Positions 48,801 through 59,100 of a stretch of 64,000 bases of DNA are shown in pieces. Positions within the stretch are counted from its first letter, which is position 1. Each line of letters starts with the position of its first letter. The DNA is from Terriglobales bacterium. Its GTDB lineage: Bacteria; Acidobacteriota; Terriglobia; Terriglobales; Acidobacteriaceae. Below the pieces are notes generated by a model that saw only the letters and a list, made by a program, of their open reading frames with translations, searched no databases and had not been told where the DNA came from. The stretch covers positions 1 to 64,000 of the forward strand of contig JAOAPE010000005.1 of assembly GCA_025462725.1 (NCBI GenBank), written 5' to 3'. Position numbers and translations under genes: made by a program.

Positions 48801-49907
48801 TCTCGTTGTATTGGCATTCTGCCCTGTAATCACGTTGATTCCGTTATTCGAAGGAGCGCAACTTATGGAATTCCCACTAGCTGTGCACGTCGATACGCCG
48901 AGACCGTGCATTCCCACGAGCGCAACTGTGCTGCTGACCCAAACAACAGAATCAGCCGCAGCAGAGCCGGCGCTGGCAACGGTTTGCCAATTGTTTCCCG
49001 CATCCGTAGACCATTTCAGGCCCGGGCTATTACTGAATCCGGCGTTCGTCCCCGCAAGCAGATGAGCATTGACACCACCCGTTCCCGGTTGAATAGCGAT
49101 GGCTCCGATGCGCGAGCCTCCGCACCCAAGAAAATCATCGATGCAACTAGGGCCGATTGGGCCAAAAGTAGACTGTCCCAACAGAGTCCAATTTGCACCG
49201 CCATCCACTGACTTCAAAACGCCCACACCGTAATAGCTATCGGCCCCGTGACTGTCTTCGCCTGTCCCTACATAAATCGTGGAAGGGTTTGTGGTGCCAT
49301 CTAAGGCGATTGATCCGGTGGCTAAGGAGAGTTGTCCATCGGTGAGTGATGTCCAATTCATTCCGCCATCTATGGTCTTCCAAACGCCGCCCTGGGCCGC
49401 TCCCAAGTACACCGTGTTGCCGGTCGCGTCATGGGGATCCACTGCGAGCGCTGTTACGCGACCTGCGACGTGGACGCCCCCTGAAGCGGTGGTGGGATTT
49501 GTAGCTTGCGGGCCGATAGGTATCCATTGCGACGCGCTGATGGGAGCTGGCGTTCCGGCGGTTGCGGATTCGGGCGCTGCTCCGGTCGTTTCTGTAAGTG
49601 AAGCGGTGTCTGCTTTGTTGACGGTGTCCCAGTAAGCTTTGCCCTCGCGCTCCAGCATGGCATCCACTTCTTTCAAGGCGCGCTGTCTCGCACCGGCGGG
49701 CGCAGGTCCGCCTCGTTTTTTCTGGAGATATTCGGCGCGGGCTTTGGGATCGTCACGCTCGCCTTCGCCGGACTTCTGCGCAAACAAGGTGGCCGCAGGA
49801 GCGGACAGAAGCAGCAATCCAGCCAAGGCTTTCCGCAGACAAGACACCGCGGCAGCGGACTTCATTCGCTTGATGTTTGCAATTGTGCTGGTGGCGTTAT
49901 TTCGCAC
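45825..49907 (-). CDS. Secreted beta-propeller (BNR/sortilin-like) with choice-of-anchor D domains
   Basis: A 1360-residue exported protein. Signal peptide (core ALAGLLLLSAPAATLFAQ), then a long propeller region (about 130-860) with Asp-box turns such as SVDGGANWTLL and STDAGNNWQTV. Two choice-of-anchor D (ASPM/Hydin-like) domains follow (about 870-970, FGNQAVGTSSAPQVATIKNIG; and about 1125-1215), with a PPC-like beta domain between them, and an Ig-like end. Start is GTG 49907; ATG 49865, which gives a shorter signal peptide, is possible. It lies between rfbC and the beta-helix gene. Function not known; surface carbohydrate or protein binding is plausible. Confidence 0.8.
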   Translation of the reverse strand: MRNNATSTIANIKRMKSAAAVSCLRKALAGLLLLSAPAATLFAQKSGEGERDDPKARAEYLQKKRGGPAPAGARQRALKEVDAMLEREGKAYWDTVNKADTASLTETTGAAPESATAGTPAPISASQWIPIGPQATNPTTASGGVHVAGRVTALAVDPHDATGNTVYLGAAQGGVWKTIDGGMNWTSLTDGQLSLATGSIALDGTTNPSTIYVGTGEDSHGADSYYGVGVLKSVDGGANWTLLGQSTFGPIGPSCIDDFLGCGGSRIGAIAIQPGTGGVNAHLLAGTNAGFSNSPGLKWSTDAGNNWQTVASAGSAAADSVVWVSSTVALVGMHGLGVSTCTASGNSISCAPSNNGINVITGQNANTTRVSLATDNAATVVYAALSTPGSALFGLFKSVNQGLSWSQIPVTNTNGGLFDFCTNQCFYDMLVAVNPLNGNNVLVGGSGNPNVNFLFHSVDGGVSWQKDTGGIHADQHSASFKADGTKMYIGNDGGVYSTTGINANSAVTWTELNNTLNITQFYGYFAIHPGNSQITFGGTQDNGTQKFTGNLAWDEVTCGDGSSAVFDVNDTNIVYANCQDVDIRRSPSGNVSSFGSSNTQGGGISTADNVSFIPPMVGDSGNPMKLYFGTYRLWRATSSTTLSWLPLTGNLTSNQSQESVTTMGISPDSDTAFIGTSDGLVTRVNSLNSTPPGGTAPVDTAVTPPGLPVSTTCSPNFNCTRIGGVSVLDATHAFVAAPGFSAGNHVWMTTNGSTWTNITGNLPNTPANDIVADPDLPNTVYLATDVGVFVTSNISGTNTTWSTLMTGLPKVAVFGLRLHRPSRTLRAATHGRGMWDLNVPACAGGPCIAVSPGGLSFGNQAVGTSSAPQVATIKNIGTQALSVISVSAGGDYTQTNNCTSVPANGTCAITVTFYPRSGGSRTGGITVMSNGGAPAHVGLSGTGTVVQPNDDLSNGMAITSGTFTTSMNTTAATAENTDPNPSAPCTSASSQYFPTDPLGWDPTAGFNHHAVWFNYTPATTGIVSSLDTLTSDYDTVLSMWTGSIGTFSQYNCNDDAAGQSSAPSQMQNFNVSANTTYRILASGFYANSFGNLVLNLAGPAPVVGFDSPGLSFTGLPGHTSGPKSLVMKNNNPTLALTVSSIVVSGDYSQTNNCPASLAANATCTINLTFAPITTGQRNGILTVTDNAAGSPQKLPVIGFAYDLGLGFSRVAANGTVGSGTSTVPGSRTGRPARTAADIIVVAGQSQSMRMEVTSASNSGQVVTFECTGAPRGTRCTVEPAMAILNGQSMPITVRLDTSAVARVRSRRLSADNTAIPTVAAGDYELQVNASVGDAVQSTTVTAEVRRFVSARFNHLSSSHD

Positions 49908-50039
49908 TCATACCCCAACCGCCTAGGCCGAAGTTGAGGGAGTCTCCGGGAGAAGCAGATCGATCAGAGATGCTGGATCGAGGTACAAACTTTACCACTT
50001 TGGACAGGGATCGGTGGCGATTTTCGAGGGGAAAACAGG

Positions 50040-50051
50040 TTACCGCGGTAA
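50040..50051. other. 12-base perfect palindrome
   Basis: TTACCGCGGTAA, in the 182-base gap between rfbC and the start of the beta-propeller gene at 49907. Possible operator for the propeller gene; no partner site identified. Confidence 0.3.
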
Positions 50052-50089
50052 TTATTCAGGATGACCTAAAGCGATTAACTGAGGAGTTG

Positions 50090-50632
50090 CTATTCGAAGA
50101 CTTCCGCATCCCGGAAACGCGTACCTACACCATCTTTTGCCGAGACGATTGGCTGCGCTTGAATCGGCCAGTTGATTTTCAGTTTTTCATCGTTCCATGC
50201 GATGGTCCGTTCGGACTCTGGCGCGTAATAATCTGTCGCTTTGTATAGGACATCGGCTGACTCAGACAACGTCAGGAAGCCATGCGCGAATCCGATTGGG
50301 ATCCACATCATCAGCCTGTTTTCGGCTGACAGCCTCGCTCCTACCCAACTCCCGAACGTTCGCGAATTGGCGCGCAAGTCCACAGCAACATCGAAGACTT
50401 CCCCGCTGACCACGCGAACCAACTTCCCTTGCGGATGTTGGATCTGGTAATGCAATCCCCGCAGAACATTCTTGTGGGATTTCGAGTGATTGTCCTGAAC
50501 AAATTTTGCTTCGATGCCGACCGAAGCCAGAACCTTGCAGTTGTAGCTCTCAAAGAAAAATCCGCGGTCGTCCGGGAAAATCTGCGGCTCTAACAGAAGG
50601 ACGTCAGGATTCTCGGTGCCGATGACTTTCAT
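50090..50632 (-). CDS. rfbC: dTDP-4-dehydrorhamnose 3,5-epimerase
   Basis: Converts dTDP-4-keto-6-deoxyglucose to dTDP-4-keto-L-rhamnose. 180 residues, normal length. Intact catalytic set: LRGLHYQ (His near 62), K in PQGKLVRV, the Tyr in TDYYAPESE, and the Asp of AWND. ATG 50632 starts 2 bases after the stop of rfbA. Contrast with the altered homologue at 30006-30563. Confidence 0.95.
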   Translation of the reverse strand: MKVIGTENPDVLLLEPQIFPDDRGFFFESYNCKVLASVGIEAKFVQDNHSKSHKNVLRGLHYQIQHPQGKLVRVVSGEVFDVAVDLRANSRTFGSWVGARLSAENRLMMWIPIGFAHGFLTLSESADVLYKATDYYAPESERTIAWNDEKLKINWPIQAQPIVSAKDGVGTRFRDAEVFE

Positions 50633-50634
50633 CG

Positions 50635-51537
50635 TTAAAACACCCGCTCTTTGAGTAACTGCAGGAGGTATTGTCCGTAACCGTTCTTCTTCATGGGCTC
50701 AGCCAGCGCTTCAAGCTGTGCGGCGTTGATGTATCCGCTGCGGTAGGCCATTTCCTCGGGACAGGCGATTTTCAGTCCTTGCCGTTTTTCAATGGTCTGA
50801 ATGAACAGACCGGCTTCGAGCAGCGCCTCATGTGTTCCCGTATCAAGCCAGGCAAATCCGCGACCCATGATCTCGACATGCAGATTGCCCTTGTCCAGAT
50901 ATGCGCGATTGACGTCTGTGATCTCAAGTTCTCCGCGCTTCGAAGGTTTGAGAGACTCCGCGATCTTCACTACGGAGTTGTCGTAGAAATACAGCCCCGT
51001 CACGGCGTAACGTGACTTGGGTTCGTTTGGCTTCTCTTCCAAACTCAGGGCTCGGCCGTTCTTATCGAATTCGACCACGCCATACTGCTCGGGATCATTT
51101 ACCGGATACGCAAAAATCGTAGCGCCCGTTTTTCTCTCTGCTGCAGTTCGAACCATCTTCGAGAGGTCGTGTCCATAAAACAAATTATCGCCCAACACCA
51201 GTGCGCAATTGTCATCACCAATGAATTTCTTTCCGATGATGAACGCCTGTGCGATGCCATCGGGCGAAGGCTGCACTCCGTAACTTAGCCGGATGCCCCA
51301 CTTGCTGCCGTCCCCTAATAATTGCTCGAACCGGGAAATATCCTGCGGGGTTGAGATGATCAGGATGTTCCGCGACCCGGCGAGCAACAGCGTGGTCAGC
51401 GGGTAATAGATCATTGGCTTGTCGTACACGGGCAGCAGTTGCTTGGAGAGCGTCTGCGTGACCGGATAGAGCCGGGTGCCCGAACCTCCCGCGAGGACGA
51501 TGCCTTTTAACGAACTTGGAATATTTTTTTCTGGCAT
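50635..51537 (-). CDS. rfbA: Glucose-1-phosphate thymidylyltransferase
   Basis: Makes dTDP-glucose from dTTP and glucose-1-phosphate. 300 residues with [49 protein letters not shown] and [10 protein letters not shown], all diagnostic for RmlA. Lies 3 bases after rfbB and 2 bases before rfbC, a tight operon. Confidence 0.97.
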   Translation of the reverse strand: MPEKNIPSSLKGIVLAGGSGTRLYPVTQTLSKQLLPVYDKPMIYYPLTTLLLAGSRNILIISTPQDISRFEQLLGDGSKWGIRLSYGVQPSPDGIAQAFIIGKKFIGDDNCALVLGDNLFYGHDLSKMVRTAAERKTGATIFAYPVNDPEQYGVVEFDKNGRALSLEEKPNEPKSRYAVTGLYFYDNSVVKIAESLKPSKRGELEITDVNRAYLDKGNLHVEIMGRGFAWLDTGTHEALLEAGLFIQTIEKRQGLKIACPEEMAYRSGYINAAQLEALAEPMKKNGYGQYLLQLLKERVF

Positions 51538-51540
51538 GGC

Positions 51541-52605
51541 TTACCGGTTCACGTACTGCAGACTTACCCAATTGTGATACTCGCCCGTGATCACGCCTTT
51601 GACCCATTCCTCATTCGCGAGATACCACTCGACCGTCTTACGGATTCCCGATTCAAAAGTCTCTTTCGGTTTCCAGCCAAGTTCATTCGCGATTTTCGTA
51701 GCGTCGATCGCGTAGCGACGGTCGTGTCCGGGACGATCTTTCACAAATTCAATCAGATCAACGTGTGGCCTTGATGTGGGCCGAAGTTCGTCAAGTATAG
51801 AGCACACCGCGTTCACTACTTCCAGGTTCGTCCGCTCATTCCACCCGCCAATGTTATATGTCTCGCCTACTCTGCCGCGCTCCAGCACCAGTGCCAGCGC
51901 GTCACAATGGTCTTCAACGTAAAGCCAGTCGCGGACATTCTTTCCGTCGCCATACACGGGTAATCGCTTTCCGTCGATCGCATTCAGGATCATCAACGGG
52001 ATCAGCTTTTCCGGAAATTGATATGCGCCGTAATTGTTGGAGCAGTTCGTGATAAGCGTGGGCAACCCGTATGTGTGGAGATATGCGCGCACCAAATGGT
52101 CGGACGCCGCCTTCGATGCCGAGTACGGACTATTCGGCGAATACTTGCGTTCTTCCGTGAAGGCAGCATCGCCGGGATTTAACGAACCGTAGACTTCGTC
52201 CGTGGATACATGCAGAAACCGGAAGCGCTTCTGCTCATCCGAATTCAGACCCGACCAATAGGCCCGCACCTCTTCGAGCAAGGTGAAAGTGCCGTTGATG
52301 TTGGTTTCAATGAAATCGGCAGGGCCATGGATGGAACGATCAACGTGGCTCTCTGCCGCGAAGTGCAAGACCGCAATTGGACGATGTTCCGCGAATACTC
52401 GCTTGATCGCATCCGCATTGTTGATGTCTTCTTTGATGAAGATGTGCCGCTCGTTTCCCGCAATGCCGGCGAGGTTCTGCAAGTTCCCCGCATAGGTGAG
52501 CTTGTCGAGATTGACGACTGGCTGCTTTGTCGCCTTCATCCATCGCAGGACGAAATTCGACCCGATAAATCCGGCGCCGCCGGTCACAAGAATGAGGTTT
52601 TGCAT
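51541..52605 (-). CDS. rfbB: dTDP-glucose 4,6-dehydratase
   Basis: Extended SDR of 354 residues converting dTDP-glucose to dTDP-4-keto-6-deoxyglucose. Motifs: [49 protein letters not shown] and [17 protein letters not shown]. Start ATG 52605. It is 33 bases downstream of the stop of the beta-propeller gene, so possibly in one transcript with it. No rfbD (final reductase for dTDP-L-rhamnose) follows. Confidence 0.97.
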   Translation of the reverse strand: MQNLILVTGGAGFIGSNFVLRWMKATKQPVVNLDKLTYAGNLQNLAGIAGNERHIFIKEDINNADAIKRVFAEHRPIAVLHFAAESHVDRSIHGPADFIETNINGTFTLLEEVRAYWSGLNSDEQKRFRFLHVSTDEVYGSLNPGDAAFTEERKYSPNSPYSASKAASDHLVRAYLHTYGLPTLITNCSNNYGAYQFPEKLIPLMILNAIDGKRLPVYGDGKNVRDWLYVEDHCDALALVLERGRVGETYNIGGWNERTNLEVVNAVCSILDELRPTSRPHVDLIEFVKDRPGHDRRYAIDATKIANELGWKPKETFESGIRKTVEWYLANEEWVKGVITGEYHNWVSLQYVNR

Positions 52606-52638
52606 TGAGGCTTCAATTGTAAAACAGAATGGATAGCG

Positions 52639-55600
52639 CTACTTCACACTGATTGTGGCATTTTGCGTGCGAACAACTGTTCCCGAGATTGCCCGCAACT
52701 TTACAGTGTACCTCCCCACCGCGAGACGATTCCCTTGCAGGCGCTTGGGCGCACCGTCGCGCGAAACTCCCAGCGTGATCCTCGCAGAAATCGGCGCACC
52801 ACCTACCTCTATTGACGAGGCCGCGACCGTGCAACTCACCCGGCGAGGCGCGACACATTGCATTTCAACCTGACGCTCCGATTCGGGCACGCTGTCCAGA
52901 GATGTATCGGTGCTGGCACTAAACACGACCTCGAATGCAGGATTGGCCCTGGTCACTTCCGCGGTCACACTTGCCGCCGATCGCTGCGGACGCGCTGGAC
53001 GAGTCATCGTCAATGCGAAATCGATTCCGTTCCCGGTGAGCGAAATAGTTCGAGCGCCGCCGGGCGCATTCGACGTCAATACGAGCGAGTTGGTCCGCAG
53101 TCCCGCCGAGTATGGGCTGAAGATCACAAAAACATTGCACGCGTTGCCCGGACTCAAGACCGCCGGACAATCGTTCGTCGCCGAAAAGTCGCCCGTCGCG
53201 GCGATGCTGGTTATCGTGATCGGATTTGCCGTGTTGTTCGCCAGCGTTGTTTGCTTTGTCGCGCTCGTTCGTCCAATCACGGTCGAGAAGGCAAGACCTG
53301 CGACAGCAAAGTTCACGTCTGGAGTGGCAAGATCTATCTCCCACAGCCCGCGACCGTAAGTGGCTGCGCGAAGCTTCTTCACATTTCCGGAGACAAACGT
53401 CTTGAGTTTGACGACAGGAACATTAGGCATCGCGCTGCCAAAGTCTGCCCATGAAGCGCCATCATCAATGCTGACGAAAACGCCAATGTCGGTGCCCACA
53501 TAGATAATATTGGCGTTGGTGGGATCAATGACGACCGAGTTCGCCGGAGAGTCAGGCAGGTTCGCGTTCTTGTCCGTCCACGTTGCGCCCGCATTTGTGG
53601 TCTTAAACACATGACTGGTGCCGAAGCCCATGATGGCGACATACGCGGTGCTGCCACTGGAATCGAACGGGGAGACCGCGATGTCGGAGATGTCGTATCC
53701 GCTGGGATTGATGTTAGCTGTGCGGTCTATCCACGATGTCGGCCCGCTGTCGGCATTTGTGGTCACGAACAAGTGGCCTTGGATCGGATCGCCCGCTCCC
53801 ATCCCAACATAGATCACTTGAGATCCATTGGCAGACACAGGGCCGCCGGCCGCAATAGAACGTATTTTCGTATCGCCAGTTGAGGTGCCACCTGCACATT
53901 GGGTCGCTCCACCAAAGGCAAAGTTATTGCTGATTGCGTTGTAATTGCCACCCAGCGTGTTTCCTGTCCACAAACGGCAGGTTCCAAAAAACAGCTTTGT
54001 TGAGATAGCCGGGTCAAGAATGAACGGCGGATAGAACGAAGCTCCGTCATTGCCCACCCTGTTTGCCGTCACTACATCCGTCCATAGCCCTTCAACACAG
54101 CTCGTGCCGGAAGCGCAGCGCTGCACATTGATGTCTGGGTAGCTGGCGAAATATATCGTTGGCGTATTTGGATCGATCGCGTTGTATCCGCCGTCACCCA
54201 CGTGAATACCGCGCCACGTGGTTCCCTGTACTCCAGCGTTGTTGGGATCAAGCGCCGGCGAACCGTTGTCCTGCAGGCCTCCAAGCAAGATTCCCGGATT
54301 GGTGGGATGTTGCGAGAACGAGACGAACTCACTAAAGGAGCCGATGCCCGCATTCAAGTTGTCGAACGGGTTAGAATCTGCACAATTGCTCGAGGTCAGC
54401 CCACTGCCGTCGAGGGCGCGATAAAGTCCACCATCATTGCCGAAATAAATCCGCGTGGGGAATGCGCCCCGGGAGAAATCAATCGCGTGCTGGTCAGGAT
54501 GAACACCAGAGATTGAGCCGAAGGGCGCGCATCCATAAACGTGCGTCAGATTTTTCCACGATGTCGAAGTAGTGCAATTGGGATCACCGAGCGATCTGCT
54601 GCACTTGAAGATATTGATCGCTCCCACATAGAGATCGGTGTTGGATCCGTTGGGAATTGCCTTGATATATAGGTTATAGGTGCCCTGCTCAGTTCCGCAT
54701 CCATCCGTGTCACCGCAGGCATCAATGCCTTGTTCGCCGAGCTGCGCCCAAGCGCCGCCGTTACTTTGCAATACGAAAACGCCACCACCAGCGTTCGTGT
54801 TTCCGAAGGCGTCCACAAAAATTGTATAGACATCACCAGTGTCTTCGCGGACGCTGAGCGAGCCCCGGTATTCTGCGCAATTCCGGCTGACAGGATTGCC
54901 CGGACATCCCGCACTGGTGATCGCTCCCGGCTGGTTACCGAGTCGCGTCCACGTGAATCCATCTACAGACGAGTAATAGCCGTGCCATCTGACCACCGCA
55001 TAAAACTTCCCGTGCTGCGGATTGAAAACGATATCCCCGACGCTGCCTGCCTGAATGGTTCCATCGGGGTCTTGAACGTCAGCATATGCCCACGTCTGGC
55101 CGGCATCGTTGGACACATAAATTCCGCGTCCGTCTGCGCCTTGTATCTCCGCGCCATTGCCGCCCGGAGTTGCGCCGTTGGTCGAAGCGGCAGAAGCAAC
55201 AACAAGATTCGGATTCAACGTGCTGAACGCGATCTTGGAAAAGCCGAGTCCGCGAAATGACCTTGTGTGATTGTTCGCGTCAGGAATGAGAGTCCAACTC
55301 TGGCCCGCATCGGTGGAGCGCAGAATGCCCATGCCGTAATAGGAGTCCGGTGAACTATTCGTCTCGCCCGTTCCGACAAGGATCGTGTTCGTGCCCGGCT
55401 GGATCGCGATTGCTCCAACTGCCAGCGACGGCTGATCATCGATCAGCGGCTGCCACGTGACTGCATTCACATCTGAGTTCGCTGCGTTGGTTGACTTCCA
55501 AACTCCGCCGGATGCTCCCCCAATGTAAACTGTGTTTCCGGTTGAATCTTTCGGGTCCACTACGATCGCGGAAACCCGCCCCGTCACCGCGCCGTAACCG

Positions 55601-55971
55601 TATGCATTTGTTGCGTCGAAGATCGTCGGCTTCGGCCCCAAGCTCTTCCAAATCTGATTAGCAAAATTGGGCGTCGTGGATTGCTCTGGATTTGCGCTTC
55701 CTGATTCGCCGCGCTTTGCCGCTGCTGCGGCTTCACGCTTGATGCGCTCCTCATGAATCTTCAGCTTTTGTTTGTATGCGCGATGCAACAGGTCTGAGGT
55801 GTTTTCCCCTTTAACTCTTCTTCCACTTCGAAACCAAGCTTCTCTTTCCGCCACGCGGTCTTTCTCTCGCTTAAGCGAAGTTGGCGTGCCTCCCTCCTGC
55901 GCCGAGGAGGCACAACAAAATGTGATTGTAAGTATGAAAGTAAAGAGAGCCTTCGGGAAAAAGAGCATCAT
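52639..55971 (-). CDS. Secreted beta-propeller (BNR/sortilin-like) with choice-of-anchor D domain
   Basis: A 1110-residue exported protein related to the one at 45825. Signal peptide about 1-24 (ALFTFILTITFCCASSA). A charged linker with coiled-coil character (25-90) leads to a propeller (about 105-890) with Asp-box motifs such as STDAGQSWTLI, TTNAGATWTDK and SIDDGASWADF. One choice-of-anchor D domain (about 900-1000) and an Ig-like C-terminus. The start has two adjacent ATGs; AAGGA favours the second (55968). Role unknown; neighbours are rfbB and the TonB-like receptors. Confidence 0.8.
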   Translation of the reverse strand: MMLFFPKALFTFILTITFCCASSAQEGGTPTSLKREKDRVAEREAWFRSGRRVKGENTSDLLHRAYKQKLKIHEERIKREAAAAAKRGESGSANPEQSTTPNFANQIWKSLGPKPTIFDATNAYGYGAVTGRVSAIVVDPKDSTGNTVYIGGASGGVWKSTNAANSDVNAVTWQPLIDDQPSLAVGAIAIQPGTNTILVGTGETNSSPDSYYGMGILRSTDAGQSWTLIPDANNHTRSFRGLGFSKIAFSTLNPNLVVASAASTNGATPGGNGAEIQGADGRGIYVSNDAGQTWAYADVQDPDGTIQAGSVGDIVFNPQHGKFYAVVRWHGYYSSVDGFTWTRLGNQPGAITSAGCPGNPVSRNCAEYRGSLSVREDTGDVYTIFVDAFGNTNAGGGVFVLQSNGGAWAQLGEQGIDACGDTDGCGTEQGTYNLYIKAIPNGSNTDLYVGAINIFKCSRSLGDPNCTTSTSWKNLTHVYGCAPFGSISGVHPDQHAIDFSRGAFPTRIYFGNDGGLYRALDGSGLTSSNCADSNPFDNLNAGIGSFSEFVSFSQHPTNPGILLGGLQDNGSPALDPNNAGVQGTTWRGIHVGDGGYNAIDPNTPTIYFASYPDINVQRCASGTSCVEGLWTDVVTANRVGNDGASFYPPFILDPAISTKLFFGTCRLWTGNTLGGNYNAISNNFAFGGATQCAGGTSTGDTKIRSIAAGGPVSANGSQVIYVGMGAGDPIQGHLFVTTNADSGPTSWIDRTANINPSGYDISDIAVSPFDSSGSTAYVAIMGFGTSHVFKTTNAGATWTDKNANLPDSPANSVVIDPTNANIIYVGTDIGVFVSIDDGASWADFGSAMPNVPVVKLKTFVSGNVKKLRAATYGRGLWEIDLATPDVNFAVAGLAFSTVIGRTSATKQTTLANNTANPITITSIAATGDFSATNDCPAVLSPGNACNVFVIFSPYSAGLRTNSLVLTSNAPGGARTISLTGNGIDFALTMTRPARPQRSAASVTAEVTRANPAFEVVFSASTDTSLDSVPESERQVEMQCVAPRRVSCTVAASSIEVGGAPISARITLGVSRDGAPKRLQGNRLAVGRYTVKLRAISGTVVRTQNATISVK

Positions 55972-56098
55972 CGTCCTTAGCCAGGCGTATCTAGCTGTTC
56001 AACGGCTCTTCCCAGATAAGAGCAGGCTCAAAAGTATGTAGCTGGATACAGTGCGTGTCAAGAATTTGCTGAGCGATAGGAGTGTGACTAGAGGCGGG

Positions 56099-56133
56099 AC
56101 AAAAAATCAGGGGAGCCAATGAGGGCTCCCCTG
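56099..56133 (-). terminator. Rho-independent terminator after TonB-like receptor 1
   Basis: Read on the minus strand: CAGGGGAGCC, a 6-base loop, GGCTCCCCTG, then ATTTTTT. A perfect 10-base stem plus T-tract, 22 bases after the stop of the gene at 56155. Confidence 0.92.
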
Positions 56134-56154
56134 TTGAAGGGCATTGCATCTACG

Positions 56155-59100
56155 TTAGAAGGTGATCTTCACACCCAATTGGACGTTACGGTGTTCACGG
56201 GTGTCATTTCCAGTGATACCGCCGCGCTTCGCCTGCACAAACGTCCCACTCGCCGCGTCAGCCGTGGTGCCCAGAACATACAAGTTCGCATGGTTCAAGG
56301 CATCGAATGCTTCACCGCGGAATTGCAGTCCCACTTTTTCAGTCAGTTTGAAGCTCTTATATAGACCGAAGTCGAGGTTATAGCGTCCGGGGCCACGGAA
56401 TGCGTTGCGGGCGGTCATGTTCGCCGGGAACACGCAGGGTGTCGTGGTACCAGCGTTGCAGACTCCGAAGTCAGATATCCCGACCACAGAGTTTGTATAT
56501 ACGCCTACTTGATCTTGCGGGATAGGCAGGTAGTTGAAGGTGTTCGGAGTTCCCGCAAGAGCCGGGTTTCCATTACCCGTTGTCTGCAGTGGAAGATTGG
56601 TCTGCACACGCATACACACCTGGAACGCGTTCGTGCAATCGTAGATTGAGAACGGAGTTCCAGTCTGCGCGGTGAAGATCGGGGCGAAACTCCATCCGCC
56701 GAAAATCTGGCGCAATGGTCCGGCGGAATTCCGGAAGGCGGGGATCTCCCACACAGCGCTGAACGCTACGCGGTGACGAATATCAAATTCGGAATTGCCG
56801 CGGTCCAGTCCAGGATTGAACGGATCCAGCAAGCCGAGATTGAAGTTATTCGACGTTTCGCTGAACGTTGAGCTCAGGGTGTCGATCGTGTGTGACCACG
56901 TGTAATTAGCTGTCAGCGTCAGGCCGGCTGCAGCGAATGTGCTGCTCTGCACTCTGACGTTCAAGCCGTTGTAGTAGGAATCGCCGGCATCGCCACGACG
57001 GTTTATGTTCGTGTATTGGCGATTCAATCTGCTGCGCAATCCTGAAATGGCTGGATCATCTCCACCGTAGATCACGCCGCTGCCCGGGCGATTGGGGTTT
57101 TCAATCGTGTACAGATGGATTCCCCGCGAGCCCGAGTACTCCAGCGCCAATACGGTGTTCGTGCCCAACTGCTGCTCGAATGCCGCGCTATAGAAATGTG
57201 CGTAGGCAGTGTTGATGTCCTGCTTCACATTTCGCAGGCTGGTCCTCGGCAATGGCTTGGTGCCAGTTCCTGCTAATGGCCCGGCGTTGTCTGTGGTTAA
57301 CGGGATAGTAGGCACATCGGCGCCTGCAACCAGTGAGATTACAGCATAGGCCGGTGGGTTCTGGATCACGTTGTAAGTCACGTTCCCGAAGTTTCTTTCA
57401 TACGAGATTCCATAACCACCACGGAAGCTGGTCTTGCCAGTTCCGAATACATCCCAGGCAAAACCTAGCCGCGGCGCCCAGTTGTTCCTATCTGGTTCCC
57501 AAAGGCTTTGTATCGGGCTGTTAGGTACTGTGAATACTTGGCCCGTTCGGATCTTCTCCGGCAAGGTGGTGCCCGTGCCATAGTAGAAGTTGGAATCGAG
57601 GTTCGGATTGGCGTTGTGCTGCGGTCCGTAGTACTCATAACGCAGCCCGAGATTCAGAGTCAAGCGCGGCGTCACCTTCCATGAGTCCTGTCCATAAGCT
57701 GCCCAGTCGTTGTAGCGATTATTACGGCTGAAGCTCGGAGGCGTCACAGGCAAGGTCAGCGTGCAAGACGGCGTTTGCACAACTTTATTATTCACATCCA
57801 CCGGGCACGGCAGCTTGCCCTGCGGATCTACCGCTGCCTGGAAGCTGAATAAGTTTCCCGACAAGAAATTCTCTACTGCCGTATCCAGATCGCCTTGGCT
57901 CGCAAGACTCGCTACCGCGGTCTCATAAGCTCCAAAAACGCGATTGTCACGCGTGTGGATGTACTGCCCGCCGATCCGGAAATTGTGATTGCCCTTTGTC
58001 CATCCCAAGTCTTGATAAACCTGATAGAGATTCTGGGGACCACCAAATGGGAGCGCGTTACCCGGAGAGAATGGCAGATAGCCCGGCATACCGACTTGCT
58101 GACCGCCGATCTCGCCCACCGTTGTCTCCTGAATGTAAAGCGTTGGGCTTACGGGATTGGTTCCCAACGGCTGATTCAAATTGAGCCGGTTAAAGACGCC
58201 TTTTGTCTGTGAGACAAATCCCCCGAAAGTATGCGTCATGTTCAACATGATGTTGTTGTTGAAGGTCGTCTGGCCTGTGTTGTAACCGGCGTAAGGACTG
58301 TTGCTCACCGTACCTGCAAACAACTCGCCTTTTTCGCCACCATAACGGGCATACAGTTGGGTATGGTCCGTGATGTTGAAGTCCACACGTCCTACTGTGC
58401 TCCACGCATTCTGCGGATCACCACCACCTGCATTGCTAGGAACGCTATAGCTGACCTGTTCAAAGATAGGCGTAGTCGGCGCCAATGCTCCGAAGGCAGC
58501 TCCGCCGGTGATTCCTGCTATGTCCGGATTTGCGAGGTCCGATTTCGTGAAGGTCTGCGTGACCGTGGCATTTGGCGCAAGAGTTCCGAATTGAGAGAAG
58601 AACGCCTGCGTTGCTGTCGACGACGCCGCGATGAACGCCGGAGTTGGAATCACTGCGCGCTGCAGTTCATTGCTGCGAACCCGTGTCCACTCCGTGCTGC
58701 TGAAGAAGAACACTTTATTTTTTACGATCGGTCCGCCAATAGAGTAACCCGGCTGGTTGCGCACGAATCTTCCGCGGGGCTCTCCGTTTGCTTTGTTCTC
58801 GTAGTTGTTCGCCGCAAGATTCGAGATGCGATTAAACTCGTACAGAGTGCCGTGGAAATCATTTGTGCCCGAGCGCGTGGCCACGTTCACCACTCCGCCT
58901 GACGCGCGTCCGTACTCTGCCGTGAAGTTGCTGGTGAGCACACGGAATTCCTGCACTGAGTCCAACGGAACCGATTGCCCTACTGTTGCGTCGAACAAGT
59001 TCACGTTCTCACCGCCGTCCAGCAGGATGTCAGTGCTTGCGGGCCGCTGGCCGTTGATGGCATATCCATTCGCACCGCGAACTGTAGTGTTGGGGTCTGA

